From positions 36,160,863 to 36,224,862 of the forward strand of contig CM039463.1 of assembly GCA_022414725.1 (NCBI GenBank): 64,000 bases of DNA, written 5' to 3'. A program made the position numbers and the translations under genes. The notes under the pieces are model-generated. The model saw nothing but the letters and a program-made list of their open reading frames with translations. It searched no databases and was not told the origin of the DNA. Origin of the DNA: Microglena sp. YARC (taxonomy: Eukaryota; Chlorophyta; Chlorophyceae; Chlamydomonadales; Chlamydomonadaceae). Below, piece after piece: positions 32,537 through 46,121 of the stretch (positions are counted from its first letter, which is position 1; every line of letters begins with the position of its first letter).

Positions 32537-32725
32537 GAATGCGTCGCAAATTGAGCGACTCGGTGCTAATCCCAGTGCGACGCGCTTCCCCCCGAATTTG
32601 TTGCTTTGGGGGGCAGTTTTTGGTTACCCCCCCCCCCCCCCCCCTCCATACACACGCACACACGTCCTAGTTTAGCCAGACCCATGCAGCACCACGCAGC
32701 GAAGGAATGGCGAGGCGTCGTCGAA
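32537..32725 (+). repeat. Dispersed ~190-bp MITE-like repeat, sister at 55313-55502
   Basis: GCGTCGCAAATTGAGCGACT at one end and GGAATGGCGAGGCGTCG at the other, with GACCCATGCAGC near the end and a long poly-C tract in the middle. The sister copy has G-rich sequence in its centre. The ends (GCGTCGC / GGCGTCG) suggest inverted termini. Confidence 0.7.
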
Positions 32726-32929
32726 AAAAATAGTGCCAAGTTCAAGTTGCTACTTTCCAACTGCCAGCTCTGACCTACTGCCGGTCCACTCAACCAACAT
32801 TGCCTTGGCCTCATCTCGAGCATGCTCCTGTAGGAAAGCGAGATACAGGATTCAAAAGTTGGGATCTGTTGGTGAGATAGATTGTTGGAGAGGCACTCAG
32901 TTTATCACCCATCCAACTTGTTTGTTATC

Positions 32930-33405
32930 CAGGTACTCATTCAACCACCCAGTCAACTAGTTTGTTAGTTTACACTAGGCACTTATTTAACCACCCAGTC
33001 AACTAATTTGTTAGCTAACACTGGGCACTCATTTAACCACCCAGTCAAGTAGTTTGTTGGCCCCGCACCCAGTCTATCACCCAGGCAACTAGTTTGTTAG
33101 CTAACACTAGGCACTCATTCAACCACCCAGTCAACTAGTTTGTTGGCTCTGCACCTAGTCTATCACCCAGTCAACTAATTTGTTAGCTAACACTAGGCAC
33201 TCATTCAATCACCCAGTCAACTAGTTTGTTGGCTCCGCGCTTGGTCTATCACCCAGGCAACTAGTTTGTTAGCTAACACTAGGCACTCATTCAACCACCC
33301 AGTCAACTAGTTTGTTGGCTCTGCACCCAGTCTATCACCCAGGCAACTAGTTTGTTAGCTAACACTAGGCACTCATTCAACCACCCAGTCAAGTAGTTTG
33401 TCAGG
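32930..33405. repeat. ~62-bp tandem repeat
   Basis: About seven copies of ACCCAGTCAACTAGTTTGTT, alternating GCTAACACTAGGCACTCATT and GGCTCTGCACCCAGTCTATC, giving a ~124-bp higher-order unit. Confidence 0.9.
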
Positions 33406-33554
33406 GAATCAACATAGGATAATGCACATGCTCATTTATCTGTTTCAAATTCCTGTAGGTCAGGTCAGGTCAGGTCAGGTAGCAAAATGTGCTACAAACC
33501 GTCATGTAGCACAAAGCGCCGACTATGTTTGGGGGGGGGGAGGGGTAAGGGGAG

Positions 33555-36500
33555 CGTAGCCCATTTGATGATACGCATACATTTGATCATACGCATACAT
33601 TTGATGATACGCATACATTGGATGATGCACATATATTGGATGATACGCATGCATTGGATGATACGCATACATTGGCTGATACGCATACATTGGATGATAC
33701 GCATACATTGGATGATACGCATACATTGGCTGACACGCATACATTGGCTGATACGCATACATTGGCTGATACGCATACATTGGCTGATACGCGTACATTG
33801 GCTGATACGCATACATTGGCTGATACGCATACATTGGATGATACGCATACATTGGCTGGTACGCATACATTGGCTGATACGCATACATTGGCTGATACGC
33901 ATACATTGGCTGATACGCATACATTGGCTGATACGCATACATTGGCTGATACGCATACATTGGATGATACGCATACATTGGATGATACGCATTCATTGGC
34001 TGATACACGACCATTGGATGATACGCATACATTGAATGATACGCATACATTGGCTGATACGCATACATTGGATGATACGCATACATTGGATGATACACAC
34101 ACATTGGATGATACGCATACATTGGATGATACGCATACATTGGCTGATACGCATACATTGGCTGATACGCATACATTGGCTGATACGCATACATTGGCTG
34201 ATACGCATACATTGGATGATACGCATACATTGGATGATACGCATTTATTGGCTGATACACAACCATTGGATGATACGCATACATTGGATGATACGCATAC
34301 ATTGGCTGATACGCATACATTGGCTGATACGCATACATTGGATGATACACACACATTGGATGATACGCATACATTGGATGATACGCATACATTGGATGAT
34401 ACGCATACATTGGCTGATACGCATACATTGGATGATACGCATACATTGGCTGATACGCATACATTGGATGATACACACAGATTGGATGATACGCATACAT
34501 TGGATGATACGCATACATTGGATGATACGCATACATTTGATGATTTGCATACATTGGATGATACGCATACATTGGCTGATAGGCATACATTGGATGATAC
34601 GCATACATTGGATGATACGCATACATTGGATGATACACATACATTGGATGATACGCATGCATTGGATGATACGCATACATTGGATGATATGCATACATTG
34701 GATGATACAAATACATTGGATGATACGCATACATTGGATGATACGCATACATTGGATGATACGCATACATTGGATGATACGCATACATTGGATGATACGC
34801 ATACATTGGATGATATGCATACATTGGATGATATGCATACATTGGATGATACGCATACATTGGATCATATGATATAATTGATCATAAGCATATATTGGAT
34901 GATACGCATACATTTGATCATACGCATATATTTGATGATACACATACATTTGATGATACGCATATATTTGATGATACACATACATTTGATGATACGCATA
35001 CATTTGATCATACGCATACATTGGATGAAATGCATACATTGGATGATACACATACATTGGATGATAAGCATACATTGGATACGCATACATTGGATGATAC
35101 GCATACATTGTATCATATGATATAATTGATCATAAGCATACATTGGATGATACGCATTCATTTGATCATACGCATACATTTGATGATACACATACATTTG
35201 ATAATACGCATATATTTGATGATAAACATACATTTGATGATACGCATATATTTGATGATACACATACATTTGATGATACGCATACATTTGATCAAACGCA
35301 TACATTTGATCATACGCATACATTGGATGATAAGCATGCATTGGATGATACTAATACATTGGCTGATACGCATTCATTGGCTGATACGCATACATCTGAT
35401 GATACGCATACATTGGATGATACGCATACATTGGCTGATACGCATACATTGGATGATACGCATTCATTGGCTGATACGCATACATTGGCTGATACGCATA
35501 CATTGGCTGATACGCATACATTGGGTGTTACGCATACATTTGATGATTTGCATACATTGGATGATACGCATACATTGGCTGATAGGCATACATTGGATGA
35601 TACGCAGACATTGGATGATACGCATACATTGGATAATATGCATACATTTGATGATACACATACATTGGATGATACGCATACATTTGATCATACGCATATA
35701 TTTGATGATAAACATACATTTGATCATACGCATATATTTGATGATACACATACATTGATCACACGCATATATTTGATGATACACATACATTTGATGATAC
35801 GCATACATTTGATCATACGCATACATTGGATGAAACGCATACATTGGATGATACACATACATTGGATGATAAGCATACATTGGATACGCATACATTGGAT
35901 GATACGCATACATTGTATCATATGATATTATTGATCATAAGCATACATTGGATGATACGCATACATTGGATGATACGCATATATTTGATGACACACATAC
36001 ATTTGATAATACGCATATATTTGATGATACACATACATTTGATCATACGCATATATTTGATGATACACATATATTTGATGATATGCATACATTTCATCAA
36101 ACGCATACATTTGATCATACGCATACATTGGATTAAACGCATACATTGGATGATACGCATACATTGGATGATACACATACATTGGATGGTACGCATATAT
36201 TTGATGGTACGCATACATTTGATGATACGCATACATTTGATGATACGCATACATTTAATCATACACATACATTTGATGATACGCATATATTTGATGATAC
36301 ACATGTATTTGATGATACGAATGTATTTGATGATACGCACACATTTGATCATACGCATACATTTAATCATATGCATACATTTGATCATACGCATACATTG
36401 GATGATACGCATACGTTTGATCATACGCATACATTTGATCATACACATACATTTGATGATACGCATACATTGGATGATACAAATACATTGGATGATACGC

Positions 36501-39500
36501 ATACATTGGATGATACGCATACATTGGATCATATGCATCCATTGGATTATTCGCATACATTGGATGATACGCATACATTTGATCATACGCATACATTGGA
36601 TGATACGCATACATTGGATCATACGCATACATTGGATGATAAGAATGCATTGGCTGATACGCATACATTGGCTGATACGCATACATTGGCTGATACGCAT
36701 ACATTGGCTGATACGCATACATTGGCTGATACGCATACATTGGCTGATACGCATACATTGGATGATACGCATTCATTGGCTGATACGCATACATTGGCTG
36801 ATACGCATACATTGGATGATACGCATTCATTGGCTGATACGCATACATTGGCTGATACGCATACATCTGATGATACGCATACATTGGCTGATACGCATAC
36901 ATTGGCTGATACGCATACATTGGATGATACGCATTCATTGGCTGATACGCATACATTGGCTGATACGCATACATTGGATGATACGCATACATTGGATGAT
37001 ACGCATACATTGGCTGATACGCATACATTGGCTGATTCGCATACATTGGCTGATACGCATACATTGGCTGATACGCATACATTGGCTGATACGCATACAT
37101 TGGCTGATACGCGACCATTGGATGATACGCATACATTGGATGATACGCATACATTGGCTGACACGCATACATTGGATGATACGCATACATTGGATGATAC
37201 ACACACATTGGATGATACGCATACATTGGATGATACGCAAACATTGGATGATACGCATACATTGGATGATACGCATACATTGGATGATACGCATACATTT
37301 GATGATTTGCTTACATTGGATGATACGCATACATTGGCTGATAGGCATACATTGGCTGATAGGCATACATTGGATGATACGCATACATTGGATGATACAC
37401 ATACATTGGATGATACGCATACATTGGCTGATACGCATACATTGGATGATACGCATACATTGGCTGATACGCATACATTGGCTGATACAAATACATTGGA
37501 TGATACGCATACATTGGATGATACGCATACATTGGATGATACACATACATTGGATGATACGCATACATTGGATACGCATACATTGGATGATACGCATACA
37601 TTGGATCATATGATATAATTGATCATAAGCATACATTGGATGATACACATACATTTGATCATACGCATATATTTGATGATACACATACATTTGATCATAC
37701 GCATATATTTGATGATACACATACATTTGATGATACGCATATATTTGATGAAACACATACATTTGATGATACGCATACATTTGATCAAACGCATACATTT
37801 GATCATACGCATACATTGGATGAAACGCATACATTGGATGATACGCATACATTGGATGGTATGCATATATTTGATGGTACGCATACATTAGATGATACGC
37901 ATACATTTGATGATACGCATACATTTGATGTTACGCATACATTTGATCATACACATATATCTGATGATACGCATGTATTTGATGATACGCATGTATTTGA
38001 TGATACGCATACATTGGATCATACGCACACATTCAATCATATGCATTCATTTGATCATATGCATATATTTTATGATACGCATACATTTGATCATACGCAT
38101 ACATTTAATCATATGCATACATTTAATCATATGCATATATTTTATGATACGCACACTTTTGATCATACGCATACATTTGATCATACGCATACATTTGATG
38201 ATACGCATACATTGGATGATACGCATACGTTTGATCATACGCATACATTTGATCATACACATACATTTGATGATACGCATACATTGGATGATACGCATAC
38301 ATTGGATGATACGCATACATTGGGTCATATGCATCCATTGGATTATTCGCATACATTGGGTGATATGCATACATTGGATGATATGCATACATTGGATAAT
38401 ATGCATACATTGGATCATACGCATACATTGGATGATACGCATACATTGGATGATACGCATACATTGGATGATACGCATACATTGGATGATACGCATACAT
38501 TGGATGATACGCATACATTTGATCATACGCATACATTGGATGATATTCATACATTGGATGATACGCATACATTGATTGATACACATACATTGGATGATAC
38601 ACATACATTGGATGATACGCATACATTGGATGATACGCATACATTGGATGATACGAATACATTGGATCATACGCATAAATTGGATGATATGCATACATTT
38701 GATGATACACATACATTGGATGTTACGCATCCATTGGATGATACACATTAATTGGATGATATGCATACATTTGATGATACACATACATTGGATGATACGC
38801 ATACATTGGATGATACACATACATTAAATCATATGCATACATTGGATGATACGCATACATTGGATGATACGCATACATTGGATGATACACATACATTTGA
38901 TGATAAGCATACATTGGATACGCATACATTGGATGATACGCATACATTGGATGATACGCATACATTGGATCATATGATATAATTGATCATAAGCATACAT
39001 TGGAGGATACACATACATTGGATCATACGCATATATTTAATGATACACATACATTTGATCATACGCATATATTTGATGATACACATACATTTGATGATAC
39101 GCATACATTTGATCAGACGCATACATTTGATCAGACGCATACATTGGATGATACGAATACATTTGATCATACGCATACATTGGATGGTACGCATATATTT
39201 GATGGTACGCATACATTTGATCATACGCATACATTTGATGTTACGCATACATTTGATCATACACATACATTTGATGATACGCATATATTTGATGATACGC
39301 ATGTATTTGATGATACGCATACATTGGAACATACGCATACATTTAATCATACGCATACATTTGATCAGATGCATGTATTTTATGATACGCACACATTTGA
39401 TCATACGCATACATTTGATCATACGCATAAATTTGATCATACGCATACATTTGATGATACGCATACATTTGATGATACGCATACATTTGATCATACGCAT

Positions 39501-42500
39501 ACATTGGATGATACACATACATTGGATGATACGCATACATTGGATGATATGCATACATTGGATGATACGCATACATTGGATGATACGCATACATTGGATG
39601 ATACGCATACATTGGATGATATGCATGCATTGGATGATACGCATATATTGGATGATATGCATACATTGGATGATATGCATACATTGGATGATACGCATAC
39701 ATTGGATGATACGCATACATTGGATGATACGCATACATTGGATGATACGCATACATTGGATGATACGCATACATTGGATGATACACATACATTGGATGAT
39801 ACGCATACATTGGATGATACACATACATTGGATCATATGCATACATTGGATGATACACATACATTGAATGATATGCATACATTGGATCGTATGCATACAT
39901 TGGATTATACTCATACATTGGATGATACACATACATTTGATGATACGCATACATTGGATGATACGCATACATTGGATGATACGCATACATTTGATCATAC
40001 GCATTCATTTGTTGATACACATACATTTGATGATACACATACATTGGATCATACGAATACATTGGATGATACGCATACATTGGATGATACGCATACATTG
40101 GATGATACGCATACATTGGATGATATGCATACATTGGATTATTCGCATACATTGGATGATACGCATACATTGGATGATACGCATACATTGGATCATCGCA
40201 TACATTGGATGATACGCATACATTGGATGATATGCATGCATTGGATGATACGCATACATTGGATGATACGCATACATTGGATGATACGCATACATTGGAT
40301 GATACGCATACATTGGATGATATGCATACATTGGATGATACGCATACATTGGATGATACGCATACATTGGATGATATGCATACATTGGATGATACGCATA
40401 CATTGGATGATACGCATACATTGGATGATACACATACATTGGATGATACGCATACATTGGATGATACACATACATTGGATCATATGCATACATTGGATGA
40501 TACACATACATTGAATGATATGCATACATTGGATCGTATGCATACATTGGATTATACGCATACATTGGATGATACACATACATTTGATGATACGCATACA
40601 TTGGATGATACGCATACATTGGATGATACGCATACATTTGATCATACGCATACATTTGTTGATACACATACATTTGATGATACACATACATTGGATCATA
40701 CGAATACATTGGATGATACGCATACATTGGATGATACGCATACATTGGATGATACGCATACATTGGATGATATGCATACATTGGATTATTCGCATACATT
40801 GGATGATACGCATACATTGGATGATACGCATACATTGGATCATCGCATACATTGGATGATACGCATACATTGGATGATATGCATGCATTGGATTATATGC
40901 ATACATTGGATGATACGCATACATTGGATGATACGCATACATTGGATGATACACATACATTGGATGATATGCATACATTGGATGATACGCATACATTGGA
41001 TGATATGCATACATTGGATGATACAAATACATTGGATGATACGCATACATTGGATGATACACATACATTTGATGATACGCATACATTTGGTGATACGCAT
41101 ACATTTGATGATATGCATACATTTGATCATACGCATACATTTGATGATACGCATACATTTGATCATACGCATACATTGGATGATACGCATACATTTGATC
41201 ATACGCATACATTGGATGATACGCATATATTTGATCATACGCATACATTTAATGATACAAATACATTTGATCATACGCATACATTGGATGATACGCATAC
41301 ATTTGATCATACGCATACATTGGATGATACGCATACATTGGATGATACGCATACATTGGATGATACGCATACATTTGATCATACGCATACATTGGATGAT
41401 ACGCATACATTTGATCATATGCATACATTGGATGATACGCATACATTTGATCATACGCATACATTTCATGATACGTATACATTTGATCATACGCATACAT
41501 TGGATGATACGCATACATTTGATGATACGCATACATTTGATGATACGAATACATTTGATCATACGCATAAATTTGATCATACGCATACATTTGATGATAC
41601 ACATACATACATTTGATCATACGCATACATTGGATATACATACATTGGATGGTACGCATACATTGGATGGTACGCATACATTTGATGATACGAATACATT
41701 TGATCATACGCATACATTTGATGATACGCATACATTTGATGATACGCATACATTTGATCATACGCATACATTGGATGATACGCATACATTGGATGATACG
41801 CATACATTTGATGATACGCATACATTTGATGATACGCATACATTTGATGATACGCATACATTGGATCATACGCATACATTTGATGATACACATACATTTG
41901 ATGATACGCATACATTTGATGATACGCATACATTTGATAATACGCATACATTGGATGATACGCATACATTTGATGATACGCATACATTTGATGATACACA
42001 TACATTTGATGATACGCATACATTTGATGATACGCATACATTTGATGATACACATACATTGGATGATACGCATACATTTGATGATACGCATACATTTGAT
42101 GATACGCATACATTTGATGATACGCATACATTTGATGATACGCATACATTGGATGATACGCATACATTTGATGATACGCATACATTTGATGATACGAATA
42201 CATTTGATCATACGCATCATTTGATGTACGCATACATTTGATCATCGCATACATTGGATGACGCATACATTGATGATACGCATACATTTGATGATACGCA
42301 TACATTGATACATTGATCATACGCATACATTTGATGATACGCATACATTTGATGATACGCATACATTGATGATACGCATACATTTGATGATACGCATACA
42401 TTTATACATTTGATACATACATTGGATGATACGCATACATTTGATGATACGCATACATTTGATGATACGAATACATTTGATCATACGCATAAATTTGATC

Positions 42501-43915
42501 ATACGCATACATTTGATGATACACATACTTTTGATGATACGCATACATTTGATCATACGCATACATTGGATGATACGCATACATTGGATCAGCCGCAAAC
42601 ATTTGATCATACGCATACATTGGATGAAAGGCATACATTGGATGATACGCATACATTGGATGGTACGCATACATTGGATGGTACGCATATATTTGATGGT
42701 ACGCATACATTTGATGATACGAATACATTTGATCATACGCATACATTTGATGATACGCATACATTTGATGATACGCATACATTTGATGATACGCATACAT
42801 TGGATGAAACGCATACATTTGATGATACGCATACATTTGATGATACGCATACATTTGATGATACGCATACATTGGATGATACGCATACATTTGATGATAC
42901 GCATACATTTGATGATACGCATACATTTGATGATACGCATACATTTGATGATACGCATACATTTGATGATACGCATACATTTGATGATACGCATACATTT
43001 GATGATACGCATACATTTGATGATACGCATACATTTGATGATACGCATACATTTGATCATACGCATACATTTGATGATACGCATACATTTGATGATACGC
43101 ATTTTGATGATACGCATACATTTGATCATACGCATACATTGATGATACACATATACGCATACATTTGATCATACGCATACATTGATGATACGCAAACATT
43201 TGATCATACGCATACATTGGATGAAAGGCATACATTGGATGATACGCATACATTGGATGGTACGCATACATTGGATGGTACGCATATATTTGATGGTACG
43301 CATACATTTGATGATACGAATACATTTGATCATACGCATACATTTGATGATACGCATACATTTGATGATACGCATACATTTGATCATACGCATACATTGG
43401 ATCATACGCATACATTGGATGAAACGCATACATTTGATGATACGCATACATTTGATGATACGCATACATTTGATGATACGCATACATTGGATCATACGCA
43501 TACATTTGATGATACACATACATTTGATGATACGCATACATTTGATGATACGCATACATTTGATAATACGCATACATTTGATGATACGCATACATTTGAT
43601 GATACGCATACATTTGATGATACACATACATTTGATGATACGCATACATTTGATCATACGCATACATTTGATGATACATTTGGATGATACGCATACATTG
43701 GATGATACGCATACATTGGATGATACGCATACATTTGATGATACGCATACATTTGATGATACGCATACATTTGATGATACGCATACATTTGATCATACGC
43801 ATACATTTGATGATACGCATACATTTGATCATACGCATACATTTGATCATACGCATACATTTTATCATACGCATACATTGGATGATACGCATACATTTGA
43901 TCATTTGTTCATAAG
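33555..43915. repeat. 10.4-kb array of an 18-bp unit (GATACGCATACATTGGAT)
   Basis: About 575 copies of GATGATACGCATACATTG and point variants (TTGGAT/TTTGAT/TTGGCT; ACGCAT/ACACAT/ATGCAT). Because 18 is divisible by three and the unit lacks stops, frames on both strands stay open for hundreds of codons (THTLDD, IRIHWM, AYHPMY). Higher-order structure: a marker CATATGATATAATTGATCAT occurs five times (34866, 35113, 35916, 37608, 38970), and a 647-bp block is duplicated at 39548-40194 and 40195-40841. The left part is rich in TTGGCT variants, the right part in TTTGAT. Short deletions cluster at 42210-42420. Confidence 0.97.
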
Positions 43916-43959
43916 CCGCCTGAGAAATTTCGAAAACGTATGATTATACGCTTGTGACG

Positions 43960-44035
43960 GCGTACCCAAGTGGTGTACGGGTTAGAATGGTCACCACAAT
44001 GGGAGTAGTCCCCGGTTCGAATTTGCACCCCGACA
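43960..44035 (+). ncRNA. tRNA-like sequence, possible SINE or tRNA pseudogene
   Basis: TACCCAAGTGGTG resembles an A box, followed 45 nt later by CCGGTTCGAAT as a B box. ACCC/GGGT could pair as a D-stem and GGGAGTAGTCCC as a variable arm. The acceptor and T stems do not pair properly, so it is probably not a working tRNA. Confidence 0.25.
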
Positions 44036-44284
44036 TGTTCTCTAGAAATCCCCGGTTTCCGTGGTTCTCAAACGGGGGGTAATTGTTCGCCACAATGTGC
44101 AGACGGTTAGACGCCAAACCTGGCGTATAGAACCTTGCTACAATTATTCTAATGAGGACGAATGATTTTTCACTGCCAGCACTGACTGCACGAAGCTTAA
44201 GCACTGAACGATAAAGACAACAGCCTGTGGCATGCTTGTCTTTGCAAGTGAATAATCAGTCACGCGGTCTCCTATTCTACCAGC

Positions 44285-44800
44285 CTGTCTAATTTTCTGC
44301 CTACCTGTCAACTCTTTTGCTTGCCTGTCTGCCTACTCTTCTGCATGCCTGCCTGTCTACTTTTCTGCCTACCTGTCAACTCTTCTGCCTACTCTTCTGC
44401 CTGCCACGGTCTGCTTTTCTGCCTACCTATCATCTCTTCTGCCTGCCTGCCTGTCTACTTTTCTGCCTACCTGTCAACTCTTCTGCCTGCATGTCTGCCT
44501 ACTCTTCTGCCTGCCTGCCTGCCTATTTTCCTGCTTGTCTGCTTACTGTTCAGCCTACCTGTCAACTCATCTGCCTGCCTGCCTGTCTACGTTCCTGCTT
44601 GTCTGTCTACTTTTCTGCTTGCCTGCCTATTTTTCTGCCTGTCTGCCTACTTTTCTGCCTGCCTGCCTACGTTTCTGCCTGTCCACTTTTCTGCCAGCCT
44701 GTCTACTTTTTTGCCTGCCTGTCTACTCTTCTGCCTGCCTGCCTGTCTACTTTTCTGCCTATCTGTCAACTCTTCTGCCTGCCTGCTAACTTTTTTGCTG
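44285..44800. repeat. Minisatellite of CTGCCTGCCTGTCTACTTTT
   Basis: Irregular 12-24-bp units. It creates open Cys/Leu-rich frames on the plus strand that are not genes. Confidence 0.9.
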
Positions 44801-44829
44801 CGAATTTAGCTGTCATCTAGTGTCATTCC

Positions 44830-46024
44830 TGAATATTTTATATCTGTCATGCGATCTTGTCTCTCTACCAACTTCTGTGCAAATGTCTCATATTTTGAAT
44901 TTATGTATGAGACGGGCATATTTTTGAAATATCATGTGGTTTCCTGTCTCACCTCCAACTTCTGTGCAAATGTCTCATATTTTGAATTTATGTATGAGAC
45001 GGGCATATTTTTGAAATATCATGTGGTTTCCTGTCTCACCTCCAACTTCTGTGCAAATGTCTCATATTGTGAATTTATCTGCCATCCCTGAATATTTTAT
45101 ATCTATCATGCAATCTTGTCTTTCTACCGACTAATGTGCAAATGTCTCATATTTTGAATTTATATATGAGACGTGCATATTTTTGAAATATCATTTGATT
45201 TTTGCCTCTCATCCAAGTTCTGTGAAAAGGTCCCATACTGTGCATTTATCTACCGTCTCTGATTATAATATAATATATCTATTATGCGATTCTTGTCTTT
45301 CTAACGACTTCTTGCCAAATGACCCATAATTTGAATATAAATTAGAGACTTGCACATTTTATATATATAACATGTGTTTTCTTGTCTCACCTTAAACTTC
45401 TATGCAAATGTCTCATACTGCATATATATGTCAGCTGTGAGGCAGCCGTATATATTTTACAAGACATAAATACATAAATAAATAGAACACGTTATTACAA
45501 GGCATGAGGTTGAGGGGGCCAGCCCGTTTGCTCGCACCGGGGCCAACCACCTATATATATTTTAAATCTACCACATGATTCATATCTTACAGCCAATTTA
45601 TGTGCAAATGCTTCATATTGTGCAGTTGTATGTCAGCCGTCAGGCAGCTGCATAAACAACTAAAGAAATAAATAGCACACCATATTACGAGTCGTGAGGT
45701 TGAGGGGGCCAGCCTGTTTGTTCGCACCGGGGCCAACCACCAATATGTATTTTATATCTATGACATGATTCATGTCTTATCTCCAACTTCTGTGCAAATA
45801 TCTCATACTGTGCAGTTATATGTCAGCTGCCAGGCAGCCGTATCAATAAATAAATAGTACACATTATTACAAGGTGTGAGGTTGAGGGGGCCAGCTCGTT
45901 TGCTCGCACCGGGGTCAACTACCAATATATATTCTATATCTATCACATGATTCATGCCGTACCTCCAAATTCTGTACAAATGTCTCATACTGTGCGGTTA
46001 TATGTTGGCTGTAGGGCAGTCGTA

Positions 46025-46071
<47 letters not shown>

Positions 46072-46121
46072 ATAGATAAATATACATGTATTGTATATCA
46101 ATCACATGATTCATGTCTTAC
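44830..46121 (-). repeat. Donor-side exon-edge copies of the FHA-gene exon 46122-46202
   Basis: About ten copies of the exon's last ~30 nt plus donor (minus strand: CATTTGCACAGAAGTTGGAG/GTGAGA and variants), near 44868, 44954, 45044, 45128, 45215, 45303, 45392, 45591, 45781 and 45961. The distal ones are ~86 bp apart; the proximal ones ~185 bp because each gained the 90-bp dispersed repeat (GAGGTTGAGGGGGCCAGC). Several keep a usable GT donor; those at 45215, 45303 and 45781 have lost it. Intronic motif ATTTTATATCTATCACATGA is shared. Confidence 0.8.
46016..46085. repeat. (AAAT)n microsatellite
   Basis: About fourteen AAAT units within the exon-edge array, expanded from the AAATAAATA end of the 90-bp dispersed repeat. 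Confidence 0.95.

Noticed and set aside
33555..43915. CRISPR array
   Set aside because: There are no unique spacers; units are contiguous and variable. The genome is eukaryotic.
33523..43943. ORFs of up to 678 codons on both strands (Asp-Thr-His, Met-Ile-Arg-Ile-His-Trp, Met-Tyr-Ala-Tyr-His-Pro repeats)
   Set aside because: The 18-bp unit is divisible by three and lacks stops in many frames, so they overlap on both strands. There is no non-repeat coding sequence at either end.
43944..44204. 86-codon minus-strand ORF after the 18-bp array
   Set aside because: It overlaps a tRNA-like sequence and has no recognisable motif or partner exon.
44317..44820. Cys/Leu-rich ORFs, possibly secreted peptides
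   Set aside because: Translation of a CTGCCTGTCTACTTTT minisatellite in more than one frame; nothing conserved.
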